Source of the DNA: Larus michahellis
Lineage: Eukaryota; Chordata; Aves; Charadriiformes; Laridae
Reading direction: 5' to 3'
DNA length: 64,000 nt
Assembly (NCBI RefSeq): GCF_964199755.1
Contig: NC_133906.1
Coordinates: 10,478,001 to 10,542,000 of the forward strand
The translations under genes were made by a program, and so were the position numbers. This document shows, one piece after another, positions 27,728 to 40,385 of the stretch; the first letter of the stretch is position 1, and each line of letters starts with the position of its first letter. Below the pieces are notes generated by a model. It ran no database searches. It was given only the letters and a program-made list of their open reading frames with translations, and was not told where the DNA came from.

Positions 27728-30700
27728 TATATCGCATTCAAACCAATAGTCTACAGGTGAAAGCTCTATTATTGCCAATTTATTCAGCAATCCAGGCTCA
27801 GCTTGGGTTTGGAATGGAGCTTTTCAGTAAGAAAAACAAATGAACCAGCTGTTCCTTGGGCAAATGTGTTATACACAGACACTTAAGCTCCTTAAATTAG
27901 CTACTCTCATTGCAATGCTAGATTTTGTTTTGTGTCGTCTTAATTTTTCATCCTCCAGCAAGGCTGTCCGGGGGATGGGAAGAAGAAATGGAATTTTTTT
28001 TAAGTTCTGGGTGTTTCTGAGCAATCCTCCTCAAAATCTTAAAGAAATAGAAGGCAAATCATGAACAGAAAACAAGAAATTTGCTGCTTTTTTCTAAAGA
28101 GAATGGTATGCAACTTTAAAGAAATACCAGAATGCCATTAAAATACAATAATACTTTTTATGGTTTTGGATGAGTGTGGTCATATACGCCTGATTTCAGT
28201 AACTTCTGCGAAAGTTTACCTTTGTGTCATTTAGCTCTCTTAAATTGCTGGTCCTTTCATGTGCAAAAGGACAAGTAAGTCCAAACTCTGAACTGGTATG
28301 GGGTGGAAGCAGTGTCTCAACCAGTCCTTTTTTGGTGCTTTCCCTTACCTTTCCAGAGGAGTATCTCCATCCTCATCATCTCAGTAACACAAAAGTTTTA
28401 TGGCCTGCAGGGCAATTAATTTCAAAATGTTCCAGTTCTGTATGCTTGATGATCACAGCTGCTTATTTGTCTGCCTGAAACTCTCAAGCTGTCTCCTACC
28501 TGGATAACAACCAACAAGAAGTTCTGCCTCACAGTTCCTTCCAGAATTCCCCAGTCTCCGCGTTCCAACTTCTTGAAATATTAAAATACTCTCATCCGCT
28601 GTGGTTCTAGCATTGTATCCTCTGTCCTGTCTGACTTGAATCAAGCCTATAAAGTTAACTCCATAACTGTGGTGCAGCGTCGGTACTGAGTGACTCTAGA
28701 GCTTGCTCAAAAGTGTAAGTCTTTAACTGGGAAACTCTCACAGTAGTGAATCTATCAGTGAGATCCTCAAAGCTCTCCGTGGGTCACGTGCTATGGCACC
28801 ATAATTCTGAATGATAGAAAGTTGGAGAGGATTAGGGTTTGGCTGTGTGGATTGGTTTGTTCTGTTATTGGCTTTCCTCAAAAGCAGCTCTTCATGTTGC
28901 TACCAAGATGCTTTATTGAAGTCATGTCAACATCTAGAGGAATATTTAAATACACAAAGAATACTCAAGTATATGAAGTATTGATAAGCTTAATTTGTCC
29001 TCTCCTCAATATTGTCGTAAGACCTTTTTATAACATCTTGGTCTTTCAGGTACTGTACAGAATCTTCCCACCTAGACCTGCCTGCCGGCCATCCTCACCG
29101 CTGCTTTCTTCCTGAAATCTGCCCCTTTTACGTGGTTTTGTTGTACGATCCGGCAGTGAAGACTCAAAGTACTGACTCACCCTCTAGGCTTTGGCACCTG
29201 AACCTGCTCTGGTTGCCTGATGCTGCACCTGGGCCAGGAAGGGGAAGCAGGGAAGGGGCGACCTAGCCCAGCAGGGCTCCGGGAGGGTTGTCCCCACGCG
29301 GCTCCGAGCACCCTGCCTAAGGGGTGCTGCAGGGGAGGGCACAGGGCTGCCTGCCCGAACTGTGAAACCGCTGTTTGCATTGCTTTTTCCTTCTCCAGTT
29401 TAAGGGAGGCTGCATCCTTCCTATGCCGTAACTGCCTGGTGAGGACCCGTGTTGCCTAGGTAACAGGGAAACCTAAAAAAAAAAAAAAGAAAAAAATTTT
29501 CTTTTTTTCCTCTGTGTTTTCTTATAAAAGCTTGACGTTCTTTTGGTGCCCCTTCCCGCTGAATAACTTTTGTGGTCCAAGCTGATGTATCTTGCAGGAA
29601 GGATCAGAAACATGGTTTTCAATTATAGCAGCAAAATTACGAAGGGTTTTGTAGTTCGGGTGTTTGATTCCCTGGGTGTGTTGCGCTGCGTAAGGGACAC
29701 TGCAGCCAGTGCCTCAGTGAAGAGCTGCCATCTGGCTGGTGCGATAGGCCTCACCGTGGGGGCTGCGGGTAACTCAGCCACTTTTTCTCTTCCTTTCCGA
29801 TAACTTGCGTTTGCCTGCATCGCTTAAAATAGCTCTGCGCTCACCGCACCTTTGGTTAACACATTCAGCCATCATCTCGCTTTTGAACTCCAACCAACGT
29901 GACGCCCCTTCACCTTTGAGCTTGTTGCCACTTACAACATCTCGAAGGTCATAGCAGAACCCGACCCTCTCCAAAGAGGTAAAGCCTTATAAGGCCCAGT
30001 GGGAATTATCTGGCTGAAGAGGACCGGGCTGTGTGTGCACAGCTCTTTGGAGGTGAGGACCAACTCCTGAGCACCTCCTTGGAGCTCTGGTTTGGCCTCC
30101 AGCAGGCACAGTGTGCCAGGAATGAGGTGGTGCCATCGTAAAGTCTTCTGCTTGCAATAGTCGTCTTCTGTGCTTTAATCAATATATCCAGCCTTGAAAG
30201 CCATTGAGTGGTAGGTAGCAGGACTTGAGAGTCTTTGGGATGTTTTTACCCGTACAAGTGGAAGAACGGGATTACTGGTGAGGTGTGTGGTAACTTGCTA
30301 CATTAACAATTTGTCATAAACTGTTTCTCAGCCTGGGTTGAAACAGTGCAATTTTTATTGGCAAGAAGTTTTCCCTACTCCGTCTTTTTTTTTTTTTTCT
30401 TTAAAAGACAGACCTCCAAGTTAGCTGCTGTTTCAGAGGATTTTTTTTTTTTTAATATTGCTTATCTGATTATGATTAAGCAATCCGGTGTTTATAGCAT
30501 ATGCTTTGACCTTGATGTTAGTTCAGCTGGGCAAGGATATAAATGATGAAGAAATTCCTTAGCAAGCTTACCCCATTGTATTTAAAATTAACTCTTTTAT
30601 ATGCTATTCTAAAAGAGGAGCTTTTAAAGTAAGGCACAAGTTTAGCTGTTCTGGCTAAATTGAAAGGCTGTTGGAAGTCTAGATATTTCCTTTTTTTTTT

Positions 30701-32635
30701 TTTTTTTTTTTAAAGCAGTAAACTACATCTACTTGTTTCTATGAACTGCGATCCAGAACTTAGTACCGTGACATTTACTAAATCGATCAGGCGTACAGAA
30801 TGAAATGAACATTGCAAAACAAAACTGAAGTATGGGAATTTCAGGTCTGTAAATCACAAACTACCATGAAAGATACAGATCTAATACGGTTTTGATAAAA
30901 GCTAGTTTGCTCTGAGATTCATAAATGAGACAAGACTGTAATGAGTGGTATAGCTATTTTTTTCTGGATTTCCTTTTTTGCTTTATTTTCTCAGTAAATC
31001 TCAGGGCGCAGCAGCCTTGGTGCTACCTGTACAAACAGAAAAGCCTCCAAAAGCAGCTGCACCTAAAACACTGATCTTTTAGCCAAAGATTTCCTCTGTG
31101 TCTTTTCATCAAAACAAATTAGCCTTAAAAAAAGGGGAGCTTTATCTAAACGAAAGAAGATTTCCAGCACAAGATGCTGCTGTCACAATGGGCTGAGTGA
31201 CACAGTATATCCCCAAGTTATCATTTTATGTCGCAGTAATTTTGGTGATCAAATGGCAAAGTTTAAGACAGCTCACTGCCAGCATGAAAAAAACCTCCAA
31301 CGAAAAAAACCACCCTTATTTTCTAACAAGGAGCAGTTGGGTGTTGTGTGCAGAACTGCCGAGTCAAAGAGTTTTTTAAATATTCTGTAGCTCAAGGACT
31401 TGGCTCCTCTTCAAACATTTCCCACTACAAAAGGATGGGTAATCTCACAAGTGAATGTGCCCCCTCTAGGGGCAAAAATGTGGAAATCTGTTATAGCAGG
31501 TAAATTCAAAACGGGGGAGAAGTATTTGCTTTGGAGTGTGAATATCTGGGGGGTTTTAACCCCTGCAGTGATTTTAGGATGCAGCTTCCTCAGCATCTCG
31601 GTTTCCCGGCTCGCTGCGAGAGGTGATGTGTGCTGGATGCCGCAGGGCTCTGCTTTCAGCCTGCTTTGAGTTTAACCCTTAAAATGTTATGAAAAATTAT
31701 TCTTCCAGGGTAGTTCTTGAAATATCTTTATAAAGTGTGTCTTATACCATGAAAAAGTCAGCTTGTATTTGTCACTTCAGTAAGTGTTACGATTCTTGAA
31801 CTGTTCCGTGCGCGTTGTACCATTTCGGTAAGCAGGAGTGCCGTAGACAAGGCAGCACACGGCTGCCCGGTCATCTTCAACACAACATCCAGATTATCCC
31901 GAGGAACCTCTCAGGAGTCTGGGGAAATAAAATCACTCCTGAAACTTCAGGGCTGTGAATACGGGAGGTACAGATGCTGTGCAAATGTAAAGTATGTGCC
32001 GGGTGTCGCTGCTCTGGCAGTGACACCGCGCTCCGTACGGAGCCACAGAGTGGTCTGACGTGGGTGGTCCTGTTTGTTTGCTCTGGCAGCGATCGTTGAA
32101 ACGAGTCCTGTAGGAAACCCTTTCAGCAATTTTTGAATGTTTGAGAAGTTACAAAATCTTTCTTTCACAGTGGTCTTTTGCCTTTGGTCTTTGCCATTTT
32201 GCCTTTTCAGAGCTCGGGTTCAGGACCGTGGAATTCATCCAAGCAGCATTTTCTGGGTGCACGTGTGCCCTGAACCTCAGGCCGTGCTGCCGGTGACATA
32301 TTCCTCTCTTAAATGACACATGGGGAGAACATCCTCCTCCCTCATCTCTTCCTTCCTGCTGCTTTTGGAGTTTATCCTGGTTTATCTGGAGGAAGGGATG
32401 TGATCGGCTTTTAGGGGGTGCTTTTAAGATAACCCCAAGTTTCTATATGAAAACAAGGTGAAGCAATTTTTAATGAATGCTTCAGATTTTTTTTGTATCA
32501 ACCCTTTAAAGCCTGACTTCAGACCTCGTTGCTCGGATGGTTTAACAGCAGAGTTAGCGCTTCTGAGCGTGACTGCTTCAATGTTAAATGTGAAATGCGT
32601 TCATACTCATTTTTTTCCCCTCTTATCTCCTAAAG

Positions 32636-33033
32636 GTGCTCTTACTGAGTGTTACGATGAACTGGGCAACCGGTACCAGCTTCCCGTCTACTGCCTCGCC
32701 CCGCCTATCAACATGATAGAGGAGAAGGGCGACCTGGAGACTCTGGATATTCCCGATCCCCCACCCAATTCAGGGCACGAATGCCAGCTTCGTTTGCGCC
32801 TGTCCACAGGCAAAGACCTCAAACTCATGGTCCGCAGCATGGACACGGTGTACCACATGAAGAGGCGGCTGCACGCGGTGGAGGGAGTGGAGCCGGGCAG
32901 CCAGCGCTGGTTCTTCTCGGGCAGGCCGCTGGCAGACAAAATGAAACTGGAGGAGCTGAAAATCCCAAAGGACTACGTGGTGCAAGTCATCGTGAGCCAG
33001 CCCTTAGCAAACCCCACCCCAGTGGAAAACTGA
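32636..33033 (+). CDS. UBTD2: UBTD2 last coding exon with ubiquitin-like domain
   Basis: This terminal exon encodes the linker and the whole C-terminal ubiquitin-like domain of UBTD2. It begins with GT completing the Gly codon after exon 2, then reads [20 protein letters not shown], the end of the UBTD domain. A Pro-rich linker ([10 protein letters not shown]) follows, then the beta-grasp domain (from [19 protein letters not shown] to [13 protein letters not shown]). The protein ends PTPVEN and stops at TGA 33031-33033. The Gly-Gly tail of ubiquitin is absent, as expected for a non-conjugated ubiquitin-like domain that acts as a binding module. The exon is clearly GC-richer than the flanking intron. 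The NMIEEKGD and TPVEN segments identify UBTD2 rather than UBTD1. Confidence 0.97.
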
Positions 33034-36000
33034 TTTCTGCTTGTTTATTGATTCTTCTTTCCTCCATCTCTGTCGTGGGGTTTGTTTTCACTGCCCTCTC
33101 TTCTTTCGGTTTGTCCTGCTAATGGATTGGTTCCAAGAAATGACCAGCAAAAATTCCATCTGTGATGGAGATCTGCAAAAACAAAACATAAAAACGTAAA
33201 CTGGCCTTTGGGGTTTGCCTGATCTCATATTTAACACAAGAGCAAGCAGCACAGGGCAAGGGCGAAGGAAGGAGCGGGAAGGGGAAGGGAAAAGGGAGGA
33301 GCGTACAAGGAAGGAGGGAAGAGACTGTAGTTCACTTAATACAAAAATGTAATGGTTCTTAAAACTGTAGGTGGTGGTGTGATCCGTGGAGCCAGAGCAA
33401 CAGAGAGCACTTTTATTTAAGGGGAAAAAAAAATTTAAAAATTAATCGATTTATAAAATTTCGTATCAGCGCCACATACAGTTGATGCCAGAACGGCAGC
33501 TGCCCTGGGTAGGTCCCGTGCTGCGTGTTCCCGGGGATCCTCGCTGGTGTGACTGGGCTCGCCTGCTTTGCCCAGGCACCGCAGGCCCCGGGCAGCGGGG
33601 GCTCGGTCTCCGTCCCACGCGGGCGGCTCCTGGCGATGCCCAGACCAAGCAATTGTACATTCCAAGATGGCAACGCAGTCCTGTGCCATTGCTGGCTCCC
33701 GAGCTGAGAACGCAGCCCGCCAGAGCCTTAGGCAATAACTTAGTCAATGTATACTCTCACGTACTGTACTGTAAACTTACTTGCTACAAGACTGACTTAG
33801 CCTGAAGTTTACCGGCTTACTGGCACCTGAGGATGTGCCTGCCGAATTACTGTATATCACTCGGATCATTAAAACAAGTTTTTATCAGGCTAGCTAAGGT
33901 GAGTGATGCGCTGGTCTGCGCTTCAGCGTTAGGTGCGTCACCTTTGCAAACGGTCCAGGTTAAACTGCAGTTACACCCAGATGCAATCGATTGCAACTTC
34001 CCCTGCTCGCTTCCTAGAGGGCACGAAGCATGGAAAATGGTAAGGAGGATACAACAGCACACCGTTCTCAGTTTTTCGTGTGAGTGTCGTTTGAAGCTGC
34101 AGCCAGTCTTCTAGCTGTGGTGACTCGCCAGTCAGGACAAGTGGAGGTATCCTCACTGACACACGCCCGCGGCCCAGAGGCAACGCTGGTGTTTCACAGC
34201 CAGCGCTTTCCCTTCAGAATGTAAGAAGAGCCCTTTTGGCAAACGACAAATCCTTTTGTAGTCTCAAAAATCTGAATTGGAGCATATTTTGAGGGGGGAA
34301 AAAAATCTAATTGCTTGTTCCCTCAGTTAGTGATGCTCTCTGTGTTCCTTCGGCTGCTCTCTGCACCCCTGCCTGGTGATGCCTTTTGGTTGAGATCAAA
34401 TGCCCTGTTCCTTTTAAACACGATTTCTGGTTTGCTTGGGTTTTTTCAGCCATCGTTGAAATGACTTCACTTCTTCCAACGTCAAATGTGCTATTCAGCT
34501 ATGAATAGCGTATTTTTATTGGTTTCTGTCTTCCCTCTCTGAATCAATGGTCTAAAGCTACGGTTGTCCCAGCTCTTTCTCATCTGCTAGTGAAACTGGT
34601 GGGTTACACTGACAATTTTAAACTTGGTACTTTTGCTCCTTCGTTAATTCCATTGAATTCAGTTTCTTGGACTCAAAAGGAGTTCTTGCTCCATGAGCAT
34701 CAGCATAGAGCCAGGATGAGCAGAGGTCACTCGTACAACATCACGAGCCTGTCCCAGCAGGTGGAAGCAGGCGCAGAATTTACATTGATGGTTGGAAAAC
34801 AGATCCACAGTTTTCTTTTTGGTCCCTGTGTTGTATTAAGCCTGTGGTTTTCTGACACCTCCTCTAGCCCCGGTTTGGTACAGGATAACCGAAGTGCAGC
34901 GGCAGAGCTCTGTAAAGGAAAATCGGTTCCCTCTTCTCACAAACACCAAAGTGACTTGGTTTTTCTTTTTAAAGATTAAATCAAAACTGATAAATACTAA
35001 TCTATAACAAAAGTTTTCTATTGTGGAGTTTTTTTAAGACATATCATTTAGTATAGTGGGTTTTTGCAGCCAGATCTTTTGCATTCCAGAGGGGGGAAAA
35101 GATATTTGATATATAAACAACTCAAAAATCTCTTGGATTTTCAGTGGGCAAAGGATGGTTTCATGCCAGGAAGACACTACTTGTCTCGTAAGGCATAACT
35201 TACATCTCCGTGTAAGTGGTCTTTGCAACGTCATTTCCCTGCAATCCCTTCTGGAAGGGGGAAAACTGTGATAGATTAAGGAGGAGCAGACCAGGGTGGC
35301 AGTTCTGTAACTGTGAACACTAAAACGCTACTTTTTTTGTAGGATACGTTTTGTTGACTATTTTTTTTCTTTTTCTATTTTCATTCAGGCAATTGTCACC
35401 ATGTACTGTTTTTGAAACTACAGCGTGTAGGGCTGGGAAAGCTCCTTCTTTCCCTCTCCCCCCTCTTAGTTGGAAAAGGTTCAGTTTTATTATGTCATTA
35501 ATAGGTGACCATAGTTTATATTAATTGCTTTTATGTCGCGGAGCAAGGTGATGATCTGAAGGCCGTGTTGTGAGTGGGCTTTGAGTAGAACAGAGAATTG
35601 GTTCATGAAAATACTCTTTTTCTCTAACAGCTTCCCCCCTCCCATCCCTTGAGCACATATCTAAAACTGAAGAAATTCAATGGTAAAATGCTTTTATAGG
35701 CGGAAGTAAGGGCTTTTCGACCTCTTCTATCTAAAATGACAGATGTGCTAAGCACACACTTTGCTGGAAACAAATTTTACAAGACTTGTATTGGGAAATA
35801 ATTCTAAGTTTCAAAATACATATATATTAAAAAAATATCAGTGATGAGGGCATACAGCATGTCAATGAACATACCCCGTGTATATAACTAGAGGTTGCAA
35901 CATGCATTGGGAGAACAGTCATTTCTGTCTCTGAAATGCCTTGTCTTTGTCCTACGAGATGGTTTTTGGTGCAAACGCCGGTGTGGGAGAAAGGCTGGGG

Positions 36001-38980
36001 CTTTGTGCCATTCCTGATTAGCTCTGGCTGTGAACTGATGCCAGAAGATAACACTTTTTTACCATGGCAGCGACGGGTCTGTTTGACGTGATTCAGATTT
36101 TTATGCGCTTTATCATTGCTTCTGCCTGATGCAGAAGTAAGAACCTAGTGAAAGTCCACACTTCCGAAGAGCTCAAGGGGCAGAGAGGCACGAACACGCG
36201 TAGTCTGCTGGGGCGAGGGAGCTCCAGAAAAGCCGCGGATGCTGTAGGTCCGTTGCTCAGTGGCTGCAGAAGGTTGTCTTCCACGGCTGCTCCTTCAGAG
36301 CATCCAGCTCCTAAAAGTTTCATTGACTACCTTGGCCTTTTGTGCATCACAGTTTATGGGTGTCCTCTGCAGAAAACACAGCTTGGAGTAGCTGTGCTGC
36401 AAGAACTTCTTAGTTTTCTGAAAGCCTCTGCTTCTCTGAATGTGGGAAATATTGCGGAAAACTAAATAATGCGAGGCAGCAGTGTTGCAAGTTGGGTTTT
36501 TTAATAGACCCCCAATGCTAAAAGTATTGGGCGTCTATTAAACAAAAACTCTCACCCCAGGAGCAACCAAACAAAACCCAGCTCCTCTTTGCCTTTCACA
36601 GAAAGTTCCGAAGTTGCTTTGGGGAGGAGAGGAAGGGGGCTCCTTGGAGCGACAAGGTGACACATGGCAACGCGCGTAACCTTGGTAAGGCAGATGGCAG
36701 GTTGATAAAATATTGCTGTAGTATGACATGCTTCTGCATATATATCTGTTGTTAGTAAATAATGTAAAAATTTTTGAAAAACTATTAAAAAAACCCGACT
36801 ATCTTAGTTTGTTACAATGGTGGGATGCTTTTAGCCATGGAGTTTTGAAAGCATTTTAGCCGTGTAAGTGTTGCCGAATTGAATGCTGTACGTTTCTCCA
36901 TTTCTGTCTTCGTCAGAAGCGTAAGTGGTAGCTACATTTCTGACTCTTGAGCTGTATTTTACAAACTCTTTTCTATGTCACTGTAAATACATCCAACACC
37001 CTGCACCTTATGCAGAGAAAGTTTACATTTAAAAAAAAAAAAAAAAAAAAGATTTTTGTTGGCGTTTTCACTGCGCTGCTGAGATCCTGTTATGTTGAAA
37101 TGAAAGTCGGCTCTGTTAGAAAAAAAGGGGCTTTTTTTTTTTTTTTCTTTGCCCTTCACAGCTTCCCCTGTAACTCTGCCTCCCTCCTGGATGATGGCTG
37201 GCAGCTCTTGGACAGCTTGTGCTCTCCTGGAGTAGGATGTAGCGTGTTTGAGAAAGGCGTTTTTGAAAACTTGCTTTGGGTGGGGGGAATGATCTTCGTC
37301 CGCTCTGCAACTTTCTTGGAAAAAGAAAAAAAATACCTGCTTGGAACCCACTAGGTGTTGGTGGTCTGCCTTCCAAGTGAACTCATCTAGGAAGCCTTTG
37401 AGTTAAACTTCCCGGCAACCGCGCTTCTGTCTTCTCCCAAAGAAGATGAATGTCCTGCTGTTATATCTGCAGCTACAAACACTTCTGTTGGGTAATGACT
37501 GTATATACAAGTCTGCCTGCTTTAAGACTTTTCCTTTCCATAGAGTGTTTTTGATTGCTCTGTTCTGCAAATGGCTCTCCTCTTCCATATTTCATCCACT
37601 TAGATGCTCTGTAGCCGCGTGTGTGTTGCTCTTGTTCATAGGAGATGGAGCTAGAGCTCTCCTTCCAAGGGAGATACGTGCCACTGAGCCTACAAAAGTC
37701 AAATAGTTGGAGATGTTTTAACCAGCGGGCTTCTTACCGGGGACTTTGAGACTTTTAATAAACGTGTCCACTGGACTCTCCATGAAGAAGTATGTTCCTG
37801 CGCTCCCAGCAGGACCGCTTGTTGGGTATTTATCCAGTAGAACTCTGTATTTGTATGTTTTACAGATGAAGACCATTTGATCAGAGCCATGGGGCAAATA
37901 GAGAACTTAAAATCCTGACTCCTGCCTTAAAACTTTTAGTTTGTCTTGAGCTCCAAAAATTCTGCACCTGCTCGTTCCCGAGTCCCTTTTTGCTTTAGGA
38001 AATTCGAATCCAGTCAAAGGCTGGAGACAGTTTAAGGAAATTTAAAACAAAATAAATTTTAGCTGATGGCTTTATTAAAATAACTAACTGGTCTTGTATT
38101 AAAAACCCTATTTGTGCCTCTCTCAAGTCCAGGGAATGTTTAAAAAGCGGAGGTGGCTTTTGAGCAATGATTGAAATGACGGCGTTAGCTGGCAATTTGT
38201 AAGACACTTGCTTTCATGTGCTCTGAGCAAGAGACTTCGGTTTGTGTCCTCTCTGACTCATGGTAATGGCTTTCAAAGATGGCTGGTACCATCAAATTTG
38301 TACTTCTTGAATAAATATCTTCATTTTTATGGTAAAACTTTTTGTATGCGGTTTGTTTGTGTGTGCCATGTAACAAACACTTGTATTACGTAGGATACGG
38401 TGCTGGATTCGGTACTGACACAGAAAATGCACAGCTCCAACACGCAGCGAAACAAGGACGAGGGGATTCCAGTGACGTGACCTTTTTTTTTTTTTTTTTT
38501 GCCCCCCCTGTAACTTCTATAAAATCTTTTAGAATCAAATAGACCGGTTGTGTAAAACATGCTTTTTAACTTTTTTTCCCCCTCCCTGGCTCCTTCCATC
38601 GATGAAGAGTTCTAGGCCAATATAAAGATGCTGTGAACATCAGGTAATTTTTAAAATGCATCATGTATTTTTATGTTGTACCTCTGTTCCTCGGTTGACG
38701 TATCGCAGTAGTGTGTGCACATATTTTTAATCAGCTGCAAAGCACAAGTAGGTTGTCTTCAGACTGTTAAATTATGTGATTTTTTTTAAATTTTTTTTTT
38801 AACCTAGCGAAGGTCTTTTACCATTGAGAGCAAACCATCATGACCTTATATCAGAAATGCTGTACAAAATCTCCTGTATTTAAAACAAAAAAGATAATCT
38901 TTTTTCCCCCCTGCATTTAAAAAATAAAAGTAATCCTGGAAATGCCATGCCTTAAGAAATAAACTCAGTGTTGTTTTTCT
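33034..38980 (+). other. UBTD2: Probable UBTD2 3'UTR
   Basis: There is no further coding potential on the + strand after the stop, and the next recognisable gene is on the other strand. I infer a long 3'UTR. AATAAA hexamers occur at 37757, 38051, 38310, 38923 and 38958; the last two sit close together and are followed by a T/GT-rich stretch, so cleavage near 38975-38985 is the likeliest distal end. The interval carries three exact Pumilio motifs (35879, 36982, 37500), a near-perfect hairpin (36500-36542), an A20 run (37031-37050) and a T18 run (38483-38500). The exact 3' end is not proven, and shorter forms are plausible. Confidence 0.6.
36500..36542 (+). other. Compact 18-bp hairpin in UBTD2 3'UTR
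   Basis: The left arm (36500-36518) and right arm (36524-36542) pair as a 10-bp stem, one C-C mismatch and an 8-bp stem containing a single G-U pair. The loop is the five bases TAAAA. This is seen directly in the sequence. It is shorter than a typical miRNA precursor and is not followed by a T tract, so its role is unknown; a folded RNA element or a short palindromic insertion are both possible. Confidence 0.75.
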
Positions 38981-38985
38981 TTTTA
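38923..38985 (+). terminator. UBTD2: Probable distal poly(A) signals of UBTD2
   Basis: Two canonical AATAAA hexamers lie at 38923-38928 and 38958-38963. The second is followed within about ten bases by a GT/T-rich element (AGTGTTGTTTTTCTTTTT), the usual arrangement of hexamer and downstream element for cleavage and polyadenylation. These are the last such signals before the antisense EFCAB9 locus. Confidence 0.6.
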
Positions 38986-39510
38986 CATTTCTTCAGTAGG
39001 GCTTTTAATGCTGAGCTGGCGCTCTACGACTTTTTCATTACCTGTCTGATACCTTAGAGGCACGTTTTGGGGATAATTTCTGCGTGTGACAACGTTTTCT
39101 CTTGCAAATAAGGCGTGTGGTCGGTGGAGAATGCAGGGCCTGGAGACGGGCTCAGCCATCCAGCGAGAACCTCCTCCGTCCCCCGCTCCCCCCGCCCGCA
39201 GACGCGCTTCTGGCGCCGTGGCGAACAGCGCGAAATAACGGATCTGCCTAATTGTCCTATAATTACATTAACTGACATGTTGTCTTAATTCAGGTCACCA
39301 CTTTTACAGTCTTGATTAACTACCTAATGTATCAGAGGAGTAGGAATAATTTTTTTGTAGGCTGCTTGGCTCTGATGTTATCCCAGCTAAACATTTCAAT
39401 TTTTTTTTCTTTTTTTTTTTTAATCTTGGGATAATTTCACGGTGGAATTTATGATGTGAGTTAAAAACAAACAAGCATGTGATTTTCCTGGAACTTTTTA
39501 GCTTTGTCCC

Positions 39511-39600
39511 ATATATATATATTCCTTTCGTATGTGTGAGTATATATAATCTCTCTTATATATACCTATTCCCTTAATGCGTGTGTATATGTATATATGT
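39511..39600. repeat. Imperfect (TA)n / (TG)n microsatellite
   Basis: Several blocks of alternating TATATA and TGTGTATA occur here, separated by short CT-rich spacers. The region is low complexity and has no coding content. Confidence 0.8.
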
Positions 39601-40067
39601 GAAATAACAGGTGCAAGGGCTTGTTTATAGCCATTTGTTCTGACCCATGAGACAACCCTGCTTCCACCTCCACCAGCATGGAGAAGTTCTCAGAGCTAGA
39701 GCTGATGTCCTCAAAGACCAGGATCATAGAACTACGTGTGATCTTTCTTTACCCATCTTCTCGTTGACCCATCTTCTCGTTGACCAAAGTGTGGTCGCTT
39801 GTCAAGCAGTAAGAGGGATGTCCGTCTCGTGTTGTCGCATGTGTGCGTACCCACTCCCCACCACACCAAACTGTCTCTGCTCTGCAGCTGTAGCACCTTT
39901 TGGTGTATGAAACGGGCTGGGGAACTCCAGGCTGAGTGTTGACCTAAGCAAAACCCCGAAAGGATGTGGTTTCTAGGTCGAAAGTGCAGAAGAGTTGAAA
40001 TTTTCTCAGTCTTTGCTGCAAGCAGTGAAATCGAGTGCTGCTTCGCAGCCTACAGCATCCGGGCGGC

Positions 40068-40131
40068 GGGGTGGAGACGGAGGTGCTCATCCCCCTGGTG
40101 GGGTGGAGAGGGAGGTGCTCATCCCCCTGGA
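40068..40131. repeat. 32-bp tandem duplication
   Basis: Two adjacent 32-base units differ at two positions (the C/G within the GGAGACGG or GGAGAGGG core and the last base). They lie directly upstream of a CR1 fragment. Confidence 0.85.
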
Positions 40132-40139
40132 CACACGGT

Positions 40140-40385
40140 GGGAAAGGTTGAAAGCTGTGCCAGGGGAGGTTTAGACTGGACACGAGGAAGCATTTCTTTA
40201 CCGACAGGGTGAGCAAACACTGGAACGGGCTCCCTAGAGGGGTGGTCACTGCCCCAAGCCTGGCAGTGTTGAAGTGGTGTTTGGACAATGCCCGTAACAA
40301 CAGGCTTTAACTGGGTCAGCCCGGAATTGCTCGGGCAGTTGGACTGGGTGATCCTTGTAGGTCCCTTCAAGCTAAACAGTCTAGA
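40140..40385 (+). mobile_element. CR1 LINE 3' fragment (sense)
   Basis: The sequence follows the avian CR1 3' end: a segment like GGTTTAGACTGGACACGAGG, then TTTCTTTACCGACAGGGTG, then CACTGGAACGGGCTCCC, ending in GGACTGGGTGATCCTTGTAG before GTCCCTTCAAGCTAAA. CR1 elements are 5'-truncated non-LTR retrotransposons. No open frame of the reverse transcriptase survives in this short piece, which sits between the convergent UBTD2 and EFCAB9 genes. Confidence 0.85.

Larger units (their letters stand above)
8758..32635 (+). other. UBTD2: UBTD2 intron 2 (23.9 kb)
   Basis: The intron runs from the donor GTAGGT at 8758 to the acceptor TCTCCTAAAG ending at 32635. No exon, tRNA, snoRNA or protein-coding gene could be recognised on either strand. 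It holds A-rich and T-rich low-complexity tracts (9411-9560, 23717-23760, 30691-30711), a 22-bp tandem duplication (27686-27727) and one CR1-like fragment (about 26436-26560). The rest looks unique. An open frame begins in the intron at 32458 and runs into exon 3, but its first part is intronic. Confidence 0.85.

Noticed and set aside
32458..32635. Upstream extension of the UBTD2 exon 3 reading frame with an ATG
   Set aside because: It lies in intron 2 before a good acceptor, and its translation has no counterpart in UBTD2.
36959..37351. Open frames with long Lys or Phe runs on both strands
   Set aside because: They are caused by the A20 and T-rich tracts of the UBTD2 3'UTR.
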